Source: DASUUI01 sp964577965 (GTDB taxonomy: Bacteria > Gemmatimonadota > Gemmatimonadetes > Gemmatimonadales > Gemmatimonadaceae). From it: DNA of 5,923 nucleotides. Position numbers and translations under genes: made by a program. Shown here in pieces: positions 1 to 4,708 of this stretch (positions within the stretch are counted from its first letter, which is position 1; each line of letters begins with the position of its first letter). The stretch is from assembly GCA_964577965.1 (NCBI GenBank), contig CAZOAT010000121.1, positions 1 to 5,923 on the forward strand, in the 5' to 3' direction. The notes under the pieces are model-generated. The model did no database searches and was not told where the DNA came from. It worked only from the letters and a program-made list of their open reading frames with translations.

Positions 1-50
1 TGGAACAGCTGCGCGGCACGGGTCAGGTCTGAGGTTCGGGTGGTCGCCAT
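1..50 (-). CDS. N-terminus of a probable ArsR-family transcriptional regulator (partial)
   Basis: An ATG at 50-48 on the minus strand opens a frame that runs off the left edge, giving MATTRTSDLTRAAQLF. A short polar start followed by an amphipathic helix of the type L-x-R-A-A-x-L-F is how many ArsR/SmtB winged-helix repressors begin, just before the 'ALSDPTRL' helix, which lies outside the window. The stronger argument is upstream: a perfect promoter-embedded inverted repeat ATCAAG-N4-CTTGAT, the kind of site that autoregulating ArsR proteins bind. Only 16 residues are visible, so another small HTH family (PadR, MarR, Rrf2) is possible. No Shine-Dalgarno lies between the predicted transcription start and the ATG, so translation is probably leaderless or nearly so. 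Confidence 0.45.
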   Translation of the reverse strand, partial: MATTRTSDLTRAAQLF

Positions 51-58
51 GGGTTTCT

Positions 59-86
59 AATATATCAAGGTTTCTTGATTCGTCAA
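59..86 (-). promoter_or_regulatory. Sigma-70-type promoter of the ArsR-like gene
   Basis: Read on the minus strand, -35 is TTGACG (86-81) and -10 is TATATT (64-59), with a 16-bp spacer. Both hexamers are close to consensus and the segment is conspicuously AT-rich in a GC-rich window. The expected transcription start is near position 52, only 2-3 bases before the ATG at 50. Confidence 0.7.
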
Positions 87-87
87 G
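64..87. promoter_or_regulatory. Palindromic operator with three half-sites, between -35 and -10
   Basis: ATCAAG (64-69), GTTT, CTTGAT (74-79) is a perfect inverted repeat that exactly fills the spacer between the -35 and -10 hexamers. A third half-site TCAAG (83-87) makes a second, overlapping inverted repeat with CTTGA (74-78) across TTCG. A dimer bound here would block RNA polymerase, as expected for an autorepressed ArsR-type gene. The identity of the binding protein is inferred from position. Confidence 0.6.
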
Positions 88-155
88 GGTGCTCCTTCAC
101 GCCCGTCGTGCTTGACGACCGAATAGTCTTCATTCAGGCGCGATACTACTATTGA

Positions 156-175
156 GCGGCGAGGAGCCTTGCCGC
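156..175 (-). terminator. GC-rich hairpin, weak terminator candidate
   Basis: GCGGCGAGG (156-164) can pair with CCTTGCCGC (167-175), with one G-U wobble and a tight loop. It lies 22 bases beyond the stop of the ABM lipoprotein gene and before the promoter of the ArsR-like gene, where a terminator is expected. The bases that follow on the minus strand are not a clear U-tract, so intrinsic termination is uncertain. Confidence 0.3.
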
Positions 176-196
176 CGCAGCATAGCCGCTGCCCGA

Positions 197-607
197 TCAC
201 TGAGCCGCGTGCGCGGCGACGTCAAAAATCGTGAGCGCGGGCTCTGACCCCGCCGCGCGAAAGATCCGCACCCCTTCCGGAGTCTCGACCGAGCGGCGGT
301 ACGCCTCCAGATCCTCACTGCTTCGCCAGACGGTCACAATCCTCCACAGGCCGCTATCGGGGGAGTGCAGGAGGAAAGTCTCGACGATGAACGGCGGCAG
401 CCCGCCGCCCACACCGGAGTATTCACGCACCAGATCCGCTTCCCTGTCCGGCGCCACCCGCGCCTCGAGCATCGTGACCACCATGTGCGCCTCCCCCTCC
501 CGCTCGTTCGGGACCGAGTCCGCCGCTGCCCGTTCCTGTGCTCCGCTGCCGCCGCCACAGCCGATCGCCGCCGCGGCAGCGGCGACGAGGATGCCGCAGT
601 GTCTCAT
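197..607 (-). CDS. Lipoprotein with antibiotic-biosynthesis-monooxygenase (ABM-like) fold
   Basis: The product is 136 residues. Residues 1-17 are a lipoprotein signal peptide: MRHCG, a run of Ala/Val, then lipobox A-I-G-C with the lipidated Cys17, followed by a Gly/Ser-rich tether. Residues about 42-136 resemble the ABM/dimeric alpha-beta barrel family: a first strand VVTMLEARVAP, a helix with E-A-D-L-V-R-E-Y, a strand FIVETFLLHSP, the characteristic WRIVTVWRSSEDLEAYR, and a last strand ALTIFDV. Members are small homodimeric proteins, some cofactor-free oxygenases and many of unknown function; no substrate can be named here. SD GAGGTG (620-615) sits 7 bases before the ATG. The gene starts 36 bp after the FISUMP stop on the same strand, so the two are probably co-transcribed. 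An internal ATG at 484 has a better SD and would give a 95-residue form without the signal. Confidence 0.75.
   Translation of the reverse strand: MRHCGILVAAAAAAIGCGGGSGAQERAAADSVPNEREGEAHMVVTMLEARVAPDREADLVREYSGVGGGLPPFIVETFLLHSPDSGLWRIVTVWRSSEDLEAYRRSVETPEGVRIFRAAGSEPALTIFDVAAHAAQ
484..494 (-). promoter_or_regulatory. Strong internal Shine-Dalgarno and alternative ATG in the ABM gene
   Basis: On the minus strand GGAGG (494-490) lies 5 bases before an in-frame ATG (484-482) that begins MVVTMLEAR, exactly where the ABM fold starts. Upstream bases extend the purine run (GGGAGGGGGAGG). A product from here would lack the signal peptide and lipidated Cys and stay in the cytoplasm. Whether it is used cannot be seen from sequence. 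Confidence 0.45.
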
Positions 608-643
608 CGTCTTTCACCTCGTGATGCGTCACCTTCGTGAATG

Positions 644-1261
644 TCAGCGTTGGTTCCTGACGCACCTCACGGAAAACGCCCGCTGCTTCTCGCCATCGTC
701 GTGACGACCGAGAGACAGCTGGCCCTTGCCGAAGTTGTAGAACCATGCAGTCGCCGGACCCGTTTCCGATGCCGTCCAGTAGAAGCCATGGGCGTCCAGC
801 CGAGCGTACTCGCGTCCGTCGGGAGAGCGGCCGCCACCCAGGAGCGCATTGAAGCCCGAGCTGCCTCCCATCAGCAGCGCGCGGTAGGCCGCTCTGCCCG
901 TGTCGGCCGATTCCTCACGGATTCCGCCGTAGTGCTTCGCCATCTGGCGCCAGTCGTCGTTGGTCGGCAGGCGCCAGCCGTCGCCCAGCGACTGACAAAC
1001 CCGCTGCGCCGCTTCCCAGGTATACAGACGGCCGTACTGCCGACAATGAGATTCCGCATCTCCGTAGCAATAGGACTCGGCAACGTCGCGATTCAGATTC
1101 CCCGTCGTCCAGCGCTTGCCGTCCCGCATCTGTGCGGCTGACTCGATCGTGGCGGCAACCTCGCCTTCTGCGACCGAATGGCTCGTTGCGCAGGAGCTGC
1201 CGGGAAGGCACAACGCAACTGTCGAGGCAACGACCACGCGGCGAATGCCGACGGATTTCAT
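644..1261 (-). CDS. Exported FISUMP-domain protein (TIGR02145-like)
   Basis: The product is 205 residues with an N-terminal export signal (KSVGIRR, then VVVASTVALCLPGSSC). Cys24 could be lipidated, but Gly at -3 makes a poor lipobox, so signal peptidase I cleavage is an alternative. Residues about 45-203 follow the Fibrobacter succinogenes major paralogous (FISUMP) pattern: MRDGKRWTTGNLN, YCYGD with a nearby Cys, YGRLYTWEAA, C-x-x-LGDGWRLPTNDDW, GFYWTASE, AWFYNFGKG, and a closing AFSVRCVR. Four domain Cys (65, 73, 88, 200) could form disulfides outside the cytoplasm. The FISUMP fold is related to formylglycine-generating/C-type-lectin-like folds; its function is unknown. SD GGAGGA (1272-1267) lies 5 bases before the ATG. 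The ATG overlaps the TGA of the open frame upstream as ATGA, suggesting translational coupling. The ABM gene follows after 36 bp. Confidence 0.85.
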   Translation of the reverse strand: MKSVGIRRVVVASTVALCLPGSSCATSHSVAEGEVAATIESAAQMRDGKRWTTGNLNRDVAESYCYGDAESHCRQYGRLYTWEAAQRVCQSLGDGWRLPTNDDWRQMAKHYGGIREESADTGRAAYRALLMGGSSGFNALLGGGRSPDGREYARLDAHGFYWTASETGPATAWFYNFGKGQLSLGRHDDGEKQRAFSVRCVRNQR

Positions 1262-1425
1262 CCAGTTCCTCCAAACGAGGCGTTCACGATCGCCACAGCG
1301 CGTCGGATGATCTCCCGCACAGCCCGGATCTCATGCTTGAAGTCGTGATCGAGTGACGCAAGAAATGCTTCGACTTCCGCCCCCGGTGCGTCCGGTGCCG
1401 ATGCCGCGCTGGGTTGACGTGAGTC
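1258..1425 (-). pseudogene. Start-less DUF1801-like fragment
   Basis: A minus-strand frame ending TGA at 1260-1258 reads SRQPSAASAPDAPGAEVEAF then LASLDHDFKHEIRAVREIIR and a short tail ending NASFGGTG. The pattern V-x-x-[FY]-L-x-x-L-D-H-x-x-K-x-E-I-x-A-V-R-x-I-I matches the start of DUF1801/YdhG-like proteins, where it is normally followed by 'DPRI.EG.KW..PSF' and about 60 more residues. Here that part is shortened to about VAIVNASFGG and stops. There is no in-frame ATG, GTG or TTG upstream of the conserved part, and the frame is open all the way back to the oxidase stop at 1534-1536. The TGA overlaps the FISUMP ATG. It is most simply a decayed gene end; a divergent coupled ORF with a rare start is the alternative. 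Confidence 0.4.
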
Positions 1426-1427
1426 GC

Positions 1428-1544
1428 TTACAGAGCGAGCTCGTGCTGGGCCCTCGAGATCTCGATGCCACGAAACTGCACGAACTCGTGCGGTCGAATC
1501 CCGCTGAGTGCCGCGCTCTCGCTCGGCCGGTCCTCACCGCACCC
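1428..1544 (-). other. Short coding-like segment after the oxidase, no start codon
   Basis: In a different minus-strand frame from both neighbours, the stretch between TGA (1547-1545) and TAA (1430-1428) contains SESAALSGIRPHEFVQFRGI, then EISRAQHELAL and a stop. Its composition is protein-like, with about 83% G/C at third positions, unlike the Arg/Ser-rich reading of the other frames over the same bases. It has no initiation codon near its beginning and overlaps the end of the oxidase by a few bases. It ends just where the DUF1801-like fragment begins in another frame, so one frameshift could join the two. The family is not recognised. Within 1262-1533 I also see short palindromes at 1454-1465 and 1478-1491, without U-tracts. 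Confidence 0.25.
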
Positions 1545-3657
1545 TCACGGTAATGTCGAGAGTGTGAGCGGGTCGTTCCTCGCGCGGGAAGTCGGGCAGG
1601 GTTCCGGTCGGGGTGGTGACGATCCGCAGAGTCATATCGCCCGGCTTCTCAGGCGTCCAGAGAACGTCGAACGTCGTGCCCACGTCGAGGAACGGGCGGA
1701 CGGCTGGAGCAGCTCGCACCCATCTCGGCGGCAGGTCCGCGCCATCCTGCGCGATCCAGGTCCACGAAACGTGCTCATCGCCGTCGAGCAGGTGCACCGC
1801 CTTGTTGTCGTCCGGGCTTATATGCATGAAGCGGAGCCGGTAGCTCTGGCCGTGCCGGAAGGCCATCGGCGGCGGATCCAGCTCTCCGTTCACAGCGGGC
1901 TGCGCGTCTTCACCGGTACCCAGGGAGCCGAGGAGAAGGAGCCGGTTGGTCTCCGGGTCCCACGGTTCACCGGGTTCGAGCACGATGAATGCACCGTACA
2001 GTCCCTGGGCGAGGTGGTGACCGGGCTCGCTGTGCACGTGGTACATAAAGGTCCCGGCCCGCCGCGGCGTCATGCGGACTACGAATGAGTCGCCCGGCGC
2101 GATCGCCGGTCGAATCGCCCCCGGGTAGCCGCTCCAGCCCGGCACGCCGTCGGACCAGCTCTCGAGCTCCAGGCCGTGCCAGTGCACGCCCAACGGCACG
2201 TCTGCGTGGTTGAAGACGGCGATCTCCGTGGGCTCGCCCCGCGTCAGAAGAATCGGACTGCCAGGGAAGCGGACAGAATCGGGCGCGGGTGGCTCGGGTC
2301 CCTCCTGGAGCACGAAGCCGTATCCCGGCTCCGTACCGAAGACGCCATCCCTTTGCCCGATGTGGAGCCGGAGCCTCCGCCGCGCCACGTCGGCCGCGGG
2401 CGCGTGTCCCGGCCGCGGGTTCACGGTGATGCCTACTACGAGACCTCCCAGCAGATCCACACCCTCCGCCGCCGCATGCGCATGGGACGCGGTCCGGTCA
2501 GCAGGGTCCGGGTGAGCCTGCATCCACGACATGTGGCGCATCAGGTGGCAGTGGAAGAGCCAGTTACCCGGCTCGTCCGCGACCCAGGTCAGGCGAGAGG
2601 CGGTGGCGGGCGGTAAGGGGGCCGTCACCAACAGCGGGAGCGGCAGCGTCGCGCCCGGCACCGCACTCCCGCCGGTCTGCGTGGTCATCTCCCACACCTC
2701 GAAGAAGAAACCGTGCAGGTGCATGGGATGAAACGCGCGGCTCCAGTTGATGACCCGCCAGCGAACGGTATCGCCCTGGGCGTACTCCAGCCGTTCCGTG
2801 TGGGGCCACGAGCGCCCGTTGACCATGAAGCGGCCGGTCGGGAGCCAGCTTTCGGGGATCGCCGGATCTGCCCAGGCGGTGATGAGCAGGATCCGCTCGT
2901 CCGGGTCGGCCGCTTCGCCGGGGGGGTCCACGACCAACACGCCGGCAAGTCCGCGGTCGTGGGGATCGGCCCCGAGAAGGGGCTGGGGCGTCGCGCTCCA
3001 TAAGGGCTCGAAGGTCTCGCCGTAGTAGATGTAGCTGCCAGGCACTGTGGGCGTGAAGCGAACCTCGGCGCTCTCGCCCGGCGCGACCACGAGAGAGTCC
3101 CCCGCAAACGCGGGGGTGATGTCGTTCGGCAGCGCTCCGGGGCGGATCGGCTGCCCGCGATCGCGGAGCCCACGTACGACGAGGGTGTCGTCCAACCCGT
3201 TCCGTACCGTCACGTGCATGGGGGTGCCTGCCGCTACTCGCAGGAGCGGTCCCGGGACTTTCACGCCAGCGCCCGGCGTGGCGAACGCATTGACGTCCAG
3301 CGCCGGCCCATTGTCGCCCCAAGGGCGCCATGTTGCGGGGCGTGCCTCCAGCGTCACACGCAGCGCGTTCCCCTCGAGCCGGCCCACGGCCACGCGGTAG
3401 TCTTCGAATCCGGCCGGCTCCCGCCCGGCGCGGCTCTGCTGGCCCGCCGCCGCGAGCGGGAGGACACTCAAGAGGGACACGACCGAAAGGCACCGGCGCA
3501 GCGTCTTTCGGTACGTGACCGCGAACTGACCGACGTGGGCAGCACCTCCGACGCTGGGGATCGCCGTCCGCAGCGCATCGCCGGAAGACACGCGCACGGA
3601 GCAGCTCGGAGCGGCGAAATCGTGACAGCGTCCGAGGGACGTGTTGAGCAGGGTCAT
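1534..3657 (-). CDS. Exported multicopper oxidase, four cupredoxin domains in permuted order
   Basis: This is a laccase-like oxidase that couples one-electron oxidation of a substrate (phenols or metal ions in characterised relatives) to reduction of O2 to water. With the ATG at 3657 it is 707 residues; hydrophobic residues 56-70 ending PLAAAG are the export signal, preceded by RR at 54-55. Domain 1 (about 82-247) is cupredoxin-like but lacks copper ligands (VVRGLRDRG, GSYIYYGETF). Domain 2 (about 252-382) carries HPMHLHG (His310, 313, 315) and HCHLMRH (His369, Cys370, His371, His375). Domain 3 (about 427-564) carries HWHG (His492, 494) and YHVH (His540, 542). Domain 4 (567-707) has no ligands. 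All ten His and the type-1 Cys are therefore present, but the C-terminal-type motifs precede the N-terminal-type ones. The ATG at 3657 has AGGTG 4 bases upstream. The frame extends to an ATG at 3801, but residues there are not protein-like and cover a likely promoter; a GTG at 3591 is another candidate start. Confidence 0.88.
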   Translation of the reverse strand: MTLLNTSLGRCHDFAAPSCSVRVSSGDALRTAIPSVGGAAHVGQFAVTYRKTLRRCLSVVSLLSVLPLAAAGQQSRAGREPAGFEDYRVAVGRLEGNALRVTLEARPATWRPWGDNGPALDVNAFATPGAGVKVPGPLLRVAAGTPMHVTVRNGLDDTLVVRGLRDRGQPIRPGALPNDITPAFAGDSLVVAPGESAEVRFTPTVPGSYIYYGETFEPLWSATPQPLLGADPHDRGLAGVLVVDPPGEAADPDERILLITAWADPAIPESWLPTGRFMVNGRSWPHTERLEYAQGDTVRWRVINWSRAFHPMHLHGFFFEVWEMTTQTGGSAVPGATLPLPLLVTAPLPPATASRLTWVADEPGNWLFHCHLMRHMSWMQAHPDPADRTASHAHAAAEGVDLLGGLVVGITVNPRPGHAPAADVARRRLRLHIGQRDGVFGTEPGYGFVLQEGPEPPAPDSVRFPGSPILLTRGEPTEIAVFNHADVPLGVHWHGLELESWSDGVPGWSGYPGAIRPAIAPGDSFVVRMTPRRAGTFMYHVHSEPGHHLAQGLYGAFIVLEPGEPWDPETNRLLLLGSLGTGEDAQPAVNGELDPPPMAFRHGQSYRLRFMHISPDDNKAVHLLDGDEHVSWTWIAQDGADLPPRWVRAAPAVRPFLDVGTTFDVLWTPEKPGDMTLRIVTTPTGTLPDFPREERPAHTLDITVRVR

Positions 3658-3661
3658 GTGG

Positions 3662-3675
3662 CACCTGCGCAGGTG
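3662..3675. repeat. Perfect 14-bp palindrome over the oxidase ribosome-binding site
   Basis: CACCTGC-GCAGGTG is a perfect palindrome ending 4 bases before the oxidase ATG (3657). In the minus-strand transcript the AGGTG arm is the putative Shine-Dalgarno, so a CACCT/AGGTG hairpin with a GCGC loop would hide it. It could equally be a protein-binding site. Confidence 0.45.
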
Positions 3676-3699
3676 GTAGTGACCGACTAGGCATGAAAC

Positions 3700-3717
3700 G
3701 GTGGCTCGACGAGCACC
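3700..3717. promoter_or_regulatory. Imperfect inverted repeat near the predicted oxidase transcription start
   Basis: GGT-G-GCTCG, A, CGAGC-ACC forms eight pairs with one bulged G (3703). It lies directly downstream of the candidate -10 (3732-3727) of the oxidase gene, where an operator would block transcription. It could also fold as a small leader hairpin. No repressor can be assigned. Confidence 0.3.
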
Positions 3718-3726
3718 GCTTGCACG

Positions 3727-3756
3727 AGAATACGCGTGGGGGAAGCGGGGTTTCAA
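3727..3756 (-). promoter_or_regulatory. Candidate promoter of the multicopper oxidase gene
   Basis: Minus strand: TTGAAA (3756-3751), 18-bp spacer, TATTCT (3732-3727). This would start transcription near 3720 and leave a leader of about 60 bases before the ATG at 3657. Its position inside the upstream extension of the frame argues against the ATG at 3801 as the start. It is the best match I see in the 207-bp divergent region 3658-3864; no convincing plus-strand promoter for the glycosylase is visible there. Confidence 0.35.
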
Positions 3757-3864
3757 GGATCTGCTGCCTGCGTCGTCCGCTATCAATGGAGTCTGGCCCA
3801 ATGCTCATGGAGTTGAGCTCTGCTCCGCTCCGAGGCGGCACTGTTCTGGCTTACGGCAGCAGTC

Positions 3865-4677
3865 GTGGCGGAGGGACACGCGGTCGCGCGCTGGGGAGAC
3901 GCGCTGAGAGTGCTGGAGGGAGAGGCGGTCGAGCAGATCGACGTGCCCGCGCGGTGGCGCGAAAGGGCCGAGCATGTTCGCGGCGCGAGGCTCACGCGCG
4001 TGCAGACGCACGGCAAGCACCTCGTGCTTCACTTCGACAGCGGCTGGGTGATCCACACTCACGCGATGCAGTACGGATCGTGGCAGGTCGGCTCGCCCGG
4101 AGAGGCGCTTCGCAAGGAGGCGCGCTTCGTCCGGTTGCGGGTGGTGACGCCGCGGCACGAGGCGGTGTTCTACCATGGACCCGTAATGGAGGTGCTGACG
4201 CGAGAGGAGCTGGGCGCCCACCTGCGGTTCACGTCGCTCGGTCCCGACCTGCTGCACGATGACTTCACGGCGGAGCTCGTGCTCGGCCGTCTGCACGCGG
4301 AGGGTGCACGCGAGATCGGCGACGCGATACTCGATCAGCGCATCGTGTCGGGGATCGGCAACATCTACAAGTCCGAAGGGCTGTTCCTGGCGACCGTCCA
4401 CCCGCAACGGCCGGCGCACAGCGTCACCGCGCCCGAGCTGCGGGTGCTGTTCGACGAGCTGATCCCGCTGATGCAGGCAGCGCGCACGACGTACGGCGCC
4501 ACCATCACCTTGCCGGCAGAGCTGCGGTGGGTGCCGTGGGAGCGGAACTGGGTGTATCGTCGCCGCGGCCGACCGTGCTTCGTGTGTGCGACACCGATCG
4601 AGATGGTGCGGCAGGGAGAATTTCGGCGGCTGACGTATTTCTGCTCGCACTGCCAGCCGCTGATGCCTGGTGGCTGA
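3865..4677 (+). CDS. Fpg/Nei-family DNA glycosylase (endonuclease VIII-like), Ala in place of catalytic Pro
   Basis: The product is 270 residues, usual length for the family, which removes oxidised bases from DNA and nicks the abasic site. The start is GTG at 3865, fixed by the conserved N-terminus; no good Shine-Dalgarno precedes it. The mature N-terminus reads A-E-G-H-A-V where the family has P-E-G. The catalytic Glu3 and the beta-hairpin Lys51 (THGKHL) are kept. HAMQYGSWQVG (66-76) resembles the Nei loop HNQLYGVW more than Fpg. TSLGPDLL (123-130) is the linker; the helix-two-turn-helix follows with IGDAILDQRIVSGIGNIYKSE (Asn166, Lys169). A C-terminal zinc finger has Cys238, 241, 260, 263 and ends RRLTYFCSHCQ with the DNA-contacting Arg. 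Pro2 is normally the Schiff-base nucleophile; Ala2 keeps a primary amine, as Val does in NEIL3. The gene is divergent from the oxidase and convergent with the propeller gene. Confidence 0.9.
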   Translation: MAEGHAVARWGDALRVLEGEAVEQIDVPARWRERAEHVRGARLTRVQTHGKHLVLHFDSGWVIHTHAMQYGSWQVGSPGEALRKEARFVRLRVVTPRHEAVFYHGPVMEVLTREELGAHLRFTSLGPDLLHDDFTAELVLGRLHAEGAREIGDAILDQRIVSGIGNIYKSEGLFLATVHPQRPAHSVTAPELRVLFDELIPLMQAARTTYGATITLPAELRWVPWERNWVYRRRGRPCFVCATPIEMVRQGEFRRLTYFCSHCQPLMPGG

Positions 4678-4708
4678 TCTGCCGCTCGGCTGAGGGTCCT
4701 GTCCTGCA
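4678..4708. other. 31-bp convergent intergenic gap, no clear terminator
   Basis: The glycosylase stop (4675-4677) and the propeller stop (4711-4709, read on the minus strand) face each other across 31 bases. Only very short inverted repeats (GCCG-CT-CGGC, CCTG...CAGG) are visible and neither has a T-tract, so I do not call a bidirectional terminator. Confidence 0.4.

Noticed and set aside
231..704. Plus-strand open frame of 157 codons
   Set aside because: Antisense to the ABM lipoprotein; Ser/Arg/Pro-rich shadow without a ribosome-binding site.
1454..1491. Palindromes TCGAGATCTCGA and GCACGA-AC-TCGTGC downstream of the oxidase, considered as a terminator
   Set aside because: Neither is followed by a T-tract on either strand, and both lie inside coding-like frames; short palindromes of this size are common in GC-rich DNA.
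1353..1553. Plus-strand 66-codon frame starting at GTG
   Set aside because: It reads somewhat protein-like, but third positions are poor in G/C compared with real genes here, and the minus-strand frames over the same bases score better.
1465..2088. Plus-strand open frame of 207 codons
   Set aside because: It lies antisense to the oxidase C-terminal domains, whose motifs are clear; no protein-like signature.
3658..3801. Oxidase start at ATG 3801 (755-residue version)
   Set aside because: The extra 48 residues are not protein-like, put a very long tail before the signal peptide, and cover a plausible promoter and operator.
2564..3841. Minus-strand open frame of 425 codons
   Set aside because: It overlaps the oxidase in another frame, is dominated by Arg, Ala and Pro, and shows no domain; it is a GC-rich shadow frame.
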